DNA of 64,000 bases. Origin: Bradyrhizobium agreste (GTDB taxonomy: Bacteria > Pseudomonadota > Alphaproteobacteria > Rhizobiales > Xanthobacteraceae). How positions within the stretch are numbered: position 1 is the stretch's first letter; the number at the start of each line of letters is the position of its first letter. The stretch lies in the NCBI RefSeq assembly GCF_016031625.1, contig NZ_JACCHP010000017.1:1-64000 (forward strand), written 5' to 3'. Both the position numbers and the translations under genes were made by a program. Shown here in pieces: positions 7,503 through 14,917 of this stretch. Below the pieces are notes generated by a model. The model was not told where the DNA came from and did not search any database. It saw nothing but the letters and a program-made list of their open reading frames with translations.

Positions 7503-8066
7503 ATGGCGCGGGCGCCGGTCATGGCGGCGGGTGGTATTGTGCTGCGGCGGGGACCAGTGCCGCTGGTTGCAGTCGTGCGCCAGCGCAAGCGCAATGAATG
7601 GGTCCTGCCCAAGGGCAAGCTCGACGACGGCGAGACGCCGAAGGAAGCCGCGCACCGCGAAGTGCTGGAGGAGACCGGCCACGACGTCGCCGTGCACGAA
7701 TTTCTGGGCACGCTCGTCTATCAGTCCGGCGGGCGCTCCAAGGTCGTGCATTTCTGGCGGATGGAGGCCGACGGCGGGCCGGTCCGCAAGCTGATGAACG
7801 ATATCAAGGCGGTCGACTGGCTGGCGCTGGACGACGCGATCGCCCGTCTGTCGCGCGAATATGAGCGCGCGTTCCTGACTCAGATCGGACCGATCGCGCT
7901 CGCGGCCGCGGGACTGGCGCAATCGCCGCCGCAAGAGCCGATGCAATCGGCCGATGACATCGATGCAGCCTTGCAGACACTGACACCCGCCGAAGCAGCT
8001 TCCGTCGACGAGTTGCGGCACGGCCTGTTGCAGAAGGTGAAGGCCTGGCTGCGCGGCGAGGCGTGA
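7503..8066 (+). CDS. Nudix hydrolase
   Basis: A protein of about 187 residues with a complete Nudix box (GKLDDGETPKEAAHREVLEETGHD, fitting GX5EX7REUXEEXGU) near residues 35-60. Nudix enzymes hydrolyse nucleoside diphosphates linked to another group; the exact substrate cannot be read from the motif. The opening (MAAGGIVLRRGPVPLVAVVRQ) recalls diadenosine polyphosphate or bis-phosphoinositol hydrolases. In-frame GTG codons at 7497 and 7500 precede the ATG at 7503 and could be used. It lies 68 bases after the decarboxylase in the same direction and may share its transcript. The C-terminal 60 residues are Ala/Gln-rich and not part of the fold. Confidence 0.85.
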   Translation: MARAPVMAAGGIVLRRGPVPLVAVVRQRKRNEWVLPKGKLDDGETPKEAAHREVLEETGHDVAVHEFLGTLVYQSGGRSKVVHFWRMEADGGPVRKLMNDIKAVDWLALDDAIARLSREYERAFLTQIGPIALAAAGLAQSPPQEPMQSADDIDAALQTLTPAEAASVDELRHGLLQKVKAWLRGEA

Positions 8067-8075
8067 GTTTGTCTT

Positions 8076-8220
8076 CACCTCGCCCCGCTTGCGGGGAGAG
8101 GTCGGATTGCATCGTAGATGCAATCCGGGTGAGGGGGACTCTCCGCGAGTCCCACTGTCACCATTTCTGCGGAAACAGCCCTTCACCCCAACCCTCTCCC
8201 CGTAAGAACGGGGCGAGGGA
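8076..8220. repeat. Palindromic repeat, family E
   Basis: Outer arms CCTCGCCCCGCTTGCGGGGAGAGG and CCTCTCCCCGTAAGAACGGGGCGAGG enclose a smaller hairpin (GGATTGCATC, TA, GATGCAATCC in effect). It separates the Nudix gene from the convergent FecR-type gene. Confidence 0.65.
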
Positions 8221-8252
8221 GCGCACCGAGCGCGCTCACTTGCGTCGCCACT

Positions 8253-9703
8253 TTACCGCCGCTCTTTCTCTTTCGGAGCGGGCGGGAGCCTGCGCGGCGC
8301 TGCGGGACGTTGCGCGGCGGGGAGGCGCGGCTGGAAGCCGCCGGGGCGCTGCATGCCTGGTTGTTGAGCCGCAGGCTGACCCGGTTGCAATCCTGTGCGC
8401 GGCAATGGCTGCTGCGGGCCCGCTTGCTGTGTGCCGCCCGGTTGCGGCGGCACGATTCCTCCGGGCTGAATCTGTCCACCACGCGGCGGCTGGGTCTGCG
8501 GTGCGCTGTTGGGCGCCGTGCCTTGTCCGGCGCGCGGTGCGCGTGGACGGCCGGCACCTTGCGGCTGGCCGGGCTGCGGTTGCAAGGTTTGCTGCCCGGC
8601 TCGCGGCGTGCCCGGCTGCGCCGTGCCGCCTTGTTGTCCCTGCCGCTGCTGCGGCTGCGCGCCTTGTCCCTGCCGGCCCGGCGTGCCCGGCTGCTGCTGA
8701 CCCGGACGGTTATCCTGGCGCGGCTGGCCGTTCGGCCGTTGCGGCAATTGGTTCGGAGCCGTCGTCGGCCGCAATTGTTGTTGCTGCGGCGGTTGTGCCG
8801 GCCGCGGAATGCGGCTGAGCGCAGTCGGATTGGCGCGACGGAAGTCGCGCTGCTCGATGACGATCTGCCGGCCCGCGGTCTGTGCCAGATGCACCTGGCT
8901 GACGAAGCCGCGGTCACGCGCGATCTGCTGCGCGGGAATTGTGATCGGCACGGCCGCAAAGCGCATGCCGCCGGCCGTGACCGCGCCCGGGCGGATCGCA
9001 AAGCCGCTCGCGGCTTGCGTCAGCGCGCCGAGCCGCGCGCCGCTGGAGCGGTCGTCGACATCGATGTGGCCGACCCGGCCGTCGGCGTCGGGATAGAGCT
9101 TGATGTTGACGTTGCTCGCCCTGCTCGCCGCCGCGCCTTCGGGCACGTCGACGACCCCGGTGGTGCCGCGGATGCCGAGCGTTGCCGTCGGCGTCGTGAT
9201 CTTCATGTCGCCGGTCTTCGCCACCGCGGCCGCCACGAACGCGACCGTACCCTTGCCGACGTCGAAGATCGCCGAATTCTGCTTGCCGCCGTCGTCATAG
9301 ACGTAATTGTCGATGGTGATCCTGGCGCTGGCCGAGAGCTTGAACGTGGTGGCGTCGTTGAAGGTGATGCCGAGCGAGGAGTTCGACGAGGTCTGCACGA
9401 TGTCGTTGAGATAGATGTCGTCGCGCACGCTAGCGGATAGGAATTCTTGTCGCGGATCACGGTCGCGATCCCCGTCACGGTCGCGACGTTGCCGATCGGC
9501 TCGACGGCGGCGGGCTGTGCGTCCGCCGCCGGTGCCGGCGTGCCCGAAGGCGTCGGCGAAGGCGCGGGCGTTGGCTGGGCTTGCGGCTGCGCCTGTGCCA
9601 ACTCGACGGCCTCGGAGCCGAATGCCATGTTGCTGCCGGCCAGCGGCAAGGCCGGCAGGGCGAGCGCGAATACAAGGCGGCGCCAGGCTACCAATGAAGT
9701 CAC
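8253..9703 (-). pseudogene. FecR-domain exported protein interrupted by a frameshift
   Basis: Two reading frames together make one expected protein. From a GTG at 9703 the first frame gives a signal peptide and a Pro/Gln/Ala linker, then EPIGNVATVTGIATVIRDKNSYPL. After one missing base at 9431/9432 the second frame continues with VRDDIYLNDIVQTSSNSSLGITF, the core of a FecR domain, including IRGTTGVVDV, then a Gln/Pro/Gly-rich tail of about 190 residues to the stop at 8253. FecR domains of this free-standing kind are exported and often linked to sensing or surface adhesion. The first frame alone would stop near 9203 after unrelated sequence. This is either a sequencing error or a real inactivation. 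The start is uncertain because no good ribosome binding site precedes 9703. Confidence 0.75.
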
Positions 9704-9840
9704 GAGGAGGTCCCGGTGAGAAGGCGAGGCGAGAGCTGGTGGAATTCAGCCGGGGGCGTGTGAATGGCGGATGAATAGGTGTCGCAGGGAGGCACGTGTG
9801 AAGCGACGTTCGCTCCGGAAGGGGCGTCGCCTTCTTGCTC

Positions 9841-9946
9841 GTCATTCCGGGGCGCGACGAAGTCGCGAACCCGGAATCTCGAAATTGTAGTGGGAGTCTG
9901 CGGCCCGAGATCCCGGGTTCGATGCTGCGCATCGCCCCGGGATGAC
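9841..9946. repeat. Palindromic repeat, family B
   Basis: GTCATTCCGGGGCGCGACGAAGTCGCGAACCCGGAATCTCG forms the left part and CCCGGGTTCGATGCTGCGCATCGCCCCGGGATGAC the right part. It lies between the FecR-type gene and the DUF2147 gene and overlaps nothing coding. Confidence 0.65.
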
Positions 9947-9958
9947 GCGCTGCGCGCG

Positions 9959-10741
9959 TCAGCTCACGCGCTTCCAGGTCTGGCCGCCGCAGAACATGCC
10001 GCCGAAGGCGCAGCCCTGCACGCGCATCGCGTTCGGACCTTTCATCGAGATCGTGGAGTCGTAATTGCGGCCGGAGTTGGGATCACGAATGCGGCCGCTC
10101 CACTTCGATCCTTCGGGCTTCATGTTGATCAGGATGCGCTCATTGGTCTTCTCGGCATAGCCGCAGAGATTGGCGCCGCACTGCTCGACGCGGACATTGC
10201 CCTTGTTCTCTTCGGTGGCCCAGACGCCGATCGGCGAGTTCGCTGCGGCCACGGGCGCGGTGGCCACCGGAGCCGGCGCGGGAGCCGCGGCGACGGGAGC
10301 GGGGGCGGCAACCGGCGCAGGCGCAGCAACAGGAGCAGGCTGCGCGTTATCGAAGCCGACAGAGGGAGCGGCGGCAACGGTCGCGGCTGGGGCCGCGGGT
10401 GCGGTCGCGGCTTGCGCTGCCGGCGCGGCCGCCTGCGGCACGGGCTGCTGCTGCACCGGAGCCGGCGTGGGCTGCGCCGTCGTCGGCGCCGGAGCCGGCG
10501 TGGTGTCGTCGTCATCGTCCTTGGAGCCGCCAAGACCCTTGAGGTTGATGTTGTTCAGCTTGATCGGCTTGTCCGACAGACCGGGCGCGACGATGGTCAC
10601 GCAATTGAGCGAAGCGCAGTTGCGCGGCGTCTCGATGCGGATGTGTTGGCCCTCGATCTGGAACGAGATCGAATTGCCGGCCTGCGCGGCGGCGGTCGAC
10701 GCGAGGAAGAGGGCGGTGGCGGCGATGGAGAGCTTGCTCAT
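9959..10741 (-). CDS. Exported DUF2147-domain protein with Ala/Pro-rich linker
   Basis: A 260-residue secreted protein: signal peptide (1-21), an N-terminal module (SFQIEGQHIRIETPRNCASLNC) with two cysteines, an Ala/Pro-rich low-complexity linker (about 75-170), and a C-terminal DUF2147 domain (IGVWATEENKGNVRVEQCG through CAFGGMFCGGQTWKRV) with four cysteines that could form disulfides. The function of DUF2147 is not known to me beyond an envelope location. A divergent paralogue with the same architecture starts at 10937, so the pair arose by inverted duplication. The linker length differs between the two. Confidence 0.8.
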   Translation of the reverse strand: MSKLSIAATALFLASTAAAQAGNSISFQIEGQHIRIETPRNCASLNCVTIVAPGLSDKPIKLNNINLKGLGGSKDDDDDTTPAPAPTTAQPTPAPVQQQPVPQAAAPAAQAATAPAAPAATVAAAPSVGFDNAQPAPVAAPAPVAAPAPVAAAPAPAPVATAPVAAANSPIGVWATEENKGNVRVEQCGANLCGYAEKTNERILINMKPEGSKWSGRIRDPNSGRNYDSTISMKGPNAMRVQGCAFGGMFCGGQTWKRVS

Positions 10742-10936
10742 GACAACCTCCGAAAATTGCGTGGTCCCGAGATGGACTGAAGTCGCTGGTGGATGAAGCG
10801 TGGTTCGACCCTATGCCGGGGCGGTGGGGCGTTCTGTGATGGGCGTCACAACGAGCGGACGCCTTCTGGGTGATGCAGCGCACATTCAGCCGCGCCTGCG
10901 CTGCGTAACGTAATCGCGACACCGAGGGAGACGCAG

Positions 10937-11848
10937 ATGCAGCGACTTGCGCCCTGGCTTCCCACCTGTCTTGCCACTTGTCTTGGCACATCGATCGCGC
11001 TGCTGGCGATCGCGCCGACGGCGCAGGCCGGCTCCTACACGTTCTCGATCGGCGGCCACCGATTCCATGTCGAGGCGCCGCGCAATTGCCGATCCGCGTC
11101 CTGTATCACGGTGGCCTCCAAGCGCAGCCTCAGGACGACGGACGATGTCGGCACGGCGCCGGCCTCGCAGCCGGCGCCCGCGCCGGTGCTCCAGGTCTCG
11201 CAGCCGGCTTGTCCGGCGGCCGCGGTCAAACCGCCCCAAGCGGCTGTGGTGGTGCCGCCACCGGCGGCTCCCGTTCTTGCTGCGGCGACGTCGCAGCCCG
11301 TTGCACCGCCGCCAGCGCCGAGCTTGGAGATTCCGAGATTGGAGACGCTGAGCCCCGCTCCGCCGCGGGTTGATCTGGAGCGCACCGATCAGCCGAAGAC
11401 CGCCGCGCTCGAAGCGCCGCGGATCGAGCCGAAGGTCATCGTCCCGAGCGCCGAGATCAATCACACCGCAACGTTGGCGCAGACCGGCGATGACGACAGC
11501 CATGCGCCGCTCGGCGAATGGGAGAGCCCAGGTGCCAAGGGCACGGTCCGGATCGAGCGCTGTGGACCTGCACTGTGCGGTTACGCGCTCAGTGAAGCAT
11601 CCAGCCGCGGCGAGAGCGTGCTCGTCAACATGAAGCCGAACAAGCACGATGTCTGGACCGGCAGCATCTACAGCCGCTCCAGCGGCAACACCTATTACGC
11701 GACGATGACGCTGAAGAGCTCCGGCAAGCTGCACGTCGAAGCCTGCGCGCTCGGCCGCTTCTGGTGCTCCGGCAACGACTGGACGCGGGTCGAGGCGCCG
11801 CGGGAGCAGATCACCGCCTCGTCACAGCCATCGCGCAAGCGGTCGTAG
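10937..11848 (+). CDS. Exported DUF2147-domain protein, paralogue of the divergent gene
   Basis: A 303-residue protein with the same plan as the gene ending at 9959: signal peptide (1-31), a module with SFSIGGHRFHVEAPRNC-like sequence (here YTFSIGGHRFHVEAPRNCRS), a long Pro/Ala linker (about 75-190) and a DUF2147 domain (PLGEWESPGAKGTVRIERCG through CALGRFWCSGNDWTRV). Conserved cysteines align with the paralogue. It adds a basic 20-residue tail. A ribosome binding site (GAGGGAGA) precedes the start. The divergent arrangement with 195 bases between the starts suggests a shared control region, but no clear operator was found. Confidence 0.8.
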   Translation: MQRLAPWLPTCLATCLGTSIALLAIAPTAQAGSYTFSIGGHRFHVEAPRNCRSASCITVASKRSLRTTDDVGTAPASQPAPAPVLQVSQPACPAAAVKPPQAAVVVPPPAAPVLAAATSQPVAPPPAPSLEIPRLETLSPAPPRVDLERTDQPKTAALEAPRIEPKVIVPSAEINHTATLAQTGDDDSHAPLGEWESPGAKGTVRIERCGPALCGYALSEASSRGESVLVNMKPNKHDVWTGSIYSRSSGNTYYATMTLKSSGKLHVEACALGRFWCSGNDWTRVEAPREQITASSQPSRKRS

Positions 11849-11855
11849 TGTTTTT

Positions 11856-12060
11856 TTACCCTCCCTTGGAGGGGCAGGGCTATCGCATATGAGATGTGGC
11901 TATGGGCACCGGCTATCTCCACAGCGTCATGGCCGGGCTTGTCCCGGCCATCCACGCCTTTCCACGCGGCACAAAGAGCGTGGATGCCCGGGACAAGCGC
12001 GGGCATGACGACCTCTGCAATATTCAAATGCGATTGCCCTGCCCCTCCAGGGGAGGGTAA
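11856..12060. repeat. Nested repeat: family C element inside a 33-bp inverted repeat
   Basis: The outer arms at 11856-11888 and 12028-12060 are inverted copies (TTACCCTCCC..GGAGGGGCAGGGC) with two mismatches in 33 bases. Inside, 11925-12010 is a complete family C element with arms GTCATGGCCGGGCTTGTCCC and GGGACAAGCGCGGGCATGAC. A run of seven Ts directly before the left arm follows the stop of the DUF2147 gene. Confidence 0.7.
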
Positions 12061-12088
12061 GCGGCCGCGGTGTGTTGATCGATGCGGT

Positions 12089-12172
12089 CTAAATCATCCC
12101 GAGCACGATGGCGCCGACGAAGGCCATGGCGAGGTAGGCGGTGATAACGCTCAGTCTGCCGGCGAACGTCAT
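12089..12172 (-). CDS. 27-residue single-pass membrane peptide
   Basis: A short frame encodes MTFAGRLSVITAYLAMAFVG followed by AIVLGMI: a basic N-terminus and one hydrophobic helix over nearly all the rest. GGAGG lies ten bases before the ATG. No domain can be assigned to so short a peptide. Its strong ribosome binding site and perfect membrane-helix composition argue that it is translated. It is divergent from the extensin-like gene and stands alone. Such peptides often bind and modulate larger membrane complexes, but no partner is indicated here. Confidence 0.6.
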   Translation of the reverse strand: MTFAGRLSVITAYLAMAFVGAIVLGMI

Positions 12173-12202
12173 GAGGTCGCTTCCTCCGTGCGCGCTGCCC
12201 TT

Positions 12203-12328
12203 ATGGTTAACAGAAAGTCTCTTTTCGAAAAAGTCAGGCTCGCTGTCGCTCGTCATCGACAGCAACCGGTGCCGCCGCGTCCGGTATGGTTAAAGGATAC
12301 TGAAATCAACACGTTGAAGAGTCTTTAA
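12203..12328 (+). CDS. Possible 41-residue basic small protein
   Basis: A short frame begins MVNRKSLFEKVRLAVARHRQ and ends WLKDTEINTLKSL. It has a natural amphipathic, basic composition and lower GC than random frames here. No good ribosome binding site precedes the ATG. It ends 23 bases before the extensin-like gene on the same strand and could be a leader peptide or a small gene in its own right. Confidence 0.3.
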   Translation: MVNRKSLFEKVRLAVARHRQQPVPPRPVWLKDTEINTLKSL

Positions 12329-12351
12329 GTAAATTCACCGAACGTGCGTGC

Positions 12352-13548
12352 ATGACGCGCGGAGTTCGTTTGTATCTCGTCGGCTCCATCGTCCTTGTTT
12401 CGCTAGCGGGTTGCGGTCGCGGCTTCTTCCAGGCCGAACGCGAGCCGTGGCGGGCCGAGGCGGAAGCCGCATGCCTGAAATCGGGCGCGGTCAAGGAAAG
12501 TGCGGACATCGTCCGCATCGATCCGATCTCCGGGCCTGGCAGCTGCGGCGCCGAGTTTCCGCTCAAGGTCGCCGCCATCGGCGAGGCCTCCGGCACCTAT
12601 GGCTTTGCCGACGAGGCGCTGCGTCCGCCCGGCAGCATCGGCAACCAGCCGCGTTGGCCGGTGCAGCCGCAGTCGAATTATCCGCAGAGCCAGAGCTATC
12701 CGGCATCGTCCTATCCGCAGCGCTCGAACTATCCCGAGAGTGCAGTGCGCCAGCCGGCCGGCTACGGCAGCTCGACGGGGCCGATGTCGCTGAACGCACC
12801 CGGCGTGGCCGCGCAGGAGGACGAGATCGATCTGCCGCCCGAGGGCACCGATGCCGCGGGTGCGGCGCGCTATATGAACGCACCGAGCTATCCGGCTCGT
12901 CCTTACTCGCAGGCGCCGGGACAGCAGCCGCTGCCGCGTCTTGGTCCTGCGCAGGGCAATCCCGTCACCACCGTCGGCCCGGTTGCGATCAAGCCGACGG
13001 CGACGCTCGCCTGTCCAATCGTGTCCGAGCTTGACCGCTGGCTCGCCGACACGGTGCAGCCGTCGGCGATGCGCTGGTTCGGCGTGCGTGTCGCCGAGAT
13101 CAAGCAGATCTCCGCCTATTCCTGCCGCGGCATGAACGGCAATCCGCACTCCCACATTTCCGAGCACGCCTTCGGCAATGCGCTCGACATTTCGGCCTTC
13201 GTGCTCGCCGACGGCCGCCGCGTCACGATCAAGGACGGCTGGCGCGGCATGCCGGAAGAGCAGGGCTTCCTGCGCGACGTGCAGTCGGGTGCGTGCGCGC
13301 ATTTCACCACCGTGCTGGCGCCGGGCTCGAACGTCTACCACTACGATCACATCCACGTCGATCTGATGCGCCGCGCCAGCCGGCGCCTGATCTGCCAGCC
13401 CGCCGCGGTGTCGGGCGAAGAGGTCGCCGCACGCGCGCAATCGCGCAGACCTTATGCGAGTGCGCGCGAGCCGTCGGTGACCGGTTCGCTCGGTACGCGC
13501 AAGAGCACGATGCGCAAGCGGGAAGAAGACGAGTACGCCGACGACTAA
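12352..13548 (+). CDS. Extensin-like domain lipoprotein
   Basis: A 398-residue protein with a lipoprotein signal (lipobox LAGC, Cys near residue 21), a Pro/Tyr/Gln-rich middle (about 100-195) and an extensin-like C-terminal domain (about 215-345). That domain has SYSCRGM (here AYSCRGMNGN), HISEHAFGNALDIS and YHYDHIHVD, a His/Asp pattern like the zinc site of LAS-type (VanY/MepA) peptidases. It is probably a peptidoglycan-active or wall-binding protein tethered to the outer membrane. The enzymatic role is inferred from the metal-site pattern. The C-terminal 50 residues are basic and low complexity. Confidence 0.82.
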   Translation: MTRGVRLYLVGSIVLVSLAGCGRGFFQAEREPWRAEAEAACLKSGAVKESADIVRIDPISGPGSCGAEFPLKVAAIGEASGTYGFADEALRPPGSIGNQPRWPVQPQSNYPQSQSYPASSYPQRSNYPESAVRQPAGYGSSTGPMSLNAPGVAAQEDEIDLPPEGTDAAGAARYMNAPSYPARPYSQAPGQQPLPRLGPAQGNPVTTVGPVAIKPTATLACPIVSELDRWLADTVQPSAMRWFGVRVAEIKQISAYSCRGMNGNPHSHISEHAFGNALDISAFVLADGRRVTIKDGWRGMPEEQGFLRDVQSGACAHFTTVLAPGSNVYHYDHIHVDLMRRASRRLICQPAAVSGEEVAARAQSRRPYASAREPSVTGSLGTRKSTMRKREEDEYADD

Positions 13549-13582
13549 GGCGGCCCGTGCAGTCCCAGGGCACTCGCAGGGT

Positions 13583-13668
13583 CGTCATGCCCGGGCTTGT
13601 CCCGGGCATCCACGTTCTTAGTGCCGCGAGCAAAGACGTGGATGGCCGGGACAAGCCCGGCCATGACG
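13583..13668. repeat. Palindromic repeat, family C
   Basis: GTCATGCCCGGGCTTGTCCCGGGCATCCACG and its inverted partner GTGGATGGCCGGGACAAGCCCGGCCATGAC flank about 25 bases. It lies 35 bases after the extensin-like gene, between convergent genes. Confidence 0.75.
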
Positions 13669-13716
13669 ATGTGGAAGCTTCATCGGCCTAAGCGCCGGCA
13701 GATGCGGGCTACGGAT

Positions 13717-14046
13717 CTACGGCAGCTTCGACGGTGCCAATCCCATGCAGCGCTGCACCTCGCCCGGCACGTTGTAGGTGCGCATGATGTGGCGGCTGTC
13801 GCGCAAGCCGGATGCCTCGCGTTGCACCACGAACATCCAAAGTGCCTGGCCGGCTTCCAGCACCAGCTTGCGCCTGGCCGGTTGCATCGCTTGCGGCACA
13901 TCGGTCGCTGCGTGGGCGGCGTCGAATTCACGCAAGCGCGACAGGCTTTGTTCGAGGGCGCGGCCCATCCGTCCAAGCGCCGAGGCCTGTTCCTGGACGA
14001 TCTCGTAGTGGAGGATGTCGACCGGCGGGCGAAGATCACGAGACAT
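13717..14046 (-). CDS. Conserved small protein (DUF6665-like)
   Basis: A 109-residue soluble protein beginning MSRDLRPPVDILHYEIVQEQ, with a helical, Ala-rich N-terminal half and a C-terminal half that includes LWMFVVQREASGLRDSRHIM and YNVPGEVQRCMGL. It resembles a family of short rhizobial proteins (DUF6665, from memory). No catalytic motif is seen. It starts 43 bases after the TetR gene on the same strand and is probably co-transcribed with it. Confidence 0.6.
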   Translation of the reverse strand: MSRDLRPPVDILHYEIVQEQASALGRMGRALEQSLSRLREFDAAHAATDVPQAMQPARRKLVLEAGQALWMFVVQREASGLRDSRHIMRTYNVPGEVQRCMGLAPSKLP

Positions 14047-14089
14047 GGCCGCAATATAGTGTCGCCCGGCCCGCAGGTGCAACGCGCTG

Positions 14090-14725
14090 CTATCTCGCCT
14101 TGTACGCCGCCAGGAACATCCGCGTTGCGCTGTCGACCACCTCGGCCATGCGCTCTTCCGAAGGTGCCGGCGCGGCCTGGAACACGAAGGGCAGGAAGAG
14201 TGAAGCCTTGGCCAGTTCCATGAATTGCGAGGCGGCAAGATCGCAATCGTCGATCGCAAGATCGCCCGATGCGACGCGGGCCCTGAGATAAGCGGAGAGG
14301 CGGTTGATGCTCTTGTCCAGCACCCGCGCATAGTAGCGCCGGCCGACATCCGGCATGCGCTCGGCGATCGCCATCACGGTGCGGATCGCCGATCCGCCAC
14401 CGGGGCGGCAGACCAGGTGAAGATAGGCGAGGCCGAACTCCTTCAGCGTGGTCTCGGCTTCGCGGTCGGGATCGAAACTGAACACGACCTGGCCATGCTG
14501 GAGCGCCTCTTGTTCGACGATGGCTTCGAACAGCGCGCATTTGTCGGCGAAGTAGACGTAGAGCGTGCCCTTGGAGACCTGCGCGGCGCGGGCGATCTCG
14601 CCCATGCTGGCGCCGTCGAAGCCAAGATCCATGAACACCTTGCGGGCACCGTCCAGAATCTGGCGGCGCTTGGAATTGTCCTCGTCCGGGACGATGTGCA
14701 ATTGTTCGCCGGCAGCTACAACCAT
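14090..14725 (-). CDS. TetR-family repressor of the adjacent efflux genes
   Basis: A 211-residue TetR/AcrR-type regulator. The N-terminal DNA-binding domain (about 18-65) has the helix-turn-helix GEIARAAQVSKGTLYVYFADK. The rest is an all-helical ligand-binding and dimerisation domain. It is divergent from the EmrAB-type pair, and a perfect 23-bp palindrome in the 192-base gap is the likely operator. By family analogy, the protein represses the efflux genes and itself until a toxic ligand binds. The ligand is unknown. Confidence 0.88.
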   Translation of the reverse strand: MVVAAGEQLHIVPDEDNSKRRQILDGARKVFMDLGFDGASMGEIARAAQVSKGTLYVYFADKCALFEAIVEQEALQHGQVVFSFDPDREAETTLKEFGLAYLHLVCRPGGGSAIRTVMAIAERMPDVGRRYYARVLDKSINRLSAYLRARVASGDLAIDDCDLAASQFMELAKASLFLPFVFQAAPAPSEERMAEVVDSATRMFLAAYKAR

Positions 14726-14821
14726 TGGTTTAGGGTCTCGGAAGGTATTTGGATCGGATCAGGGCCATAAAACGCCAACGAAGGATTCGCGGCAGTAAGG
14801 TCTGCAGGACACAATCTGTAT

Positions 14822-14844
14822 ATTGACCGAACCGTTCGGTCAAT
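14822..14844. promoter_or_regulatory. Palindromic TetR operator
   Basis: Perfect inverted repeat: half-site ATTGACCGAAC, one central C, then GTTCGGTCAAT. It lies between the divergent TetR and membrane-fusion genes. The half-site includes TTGACC, which could also act as a -35 element, so binding would block the promoter. Confidence 0.8.
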
Positions 14845-14917
14845 GGTATTTGAGATCCGGCGAGGAAGCCGCCTGAAATAGCGGCTGCCCTCGGTTGCGT
14901 TTTATGGGGAGGCCCTG

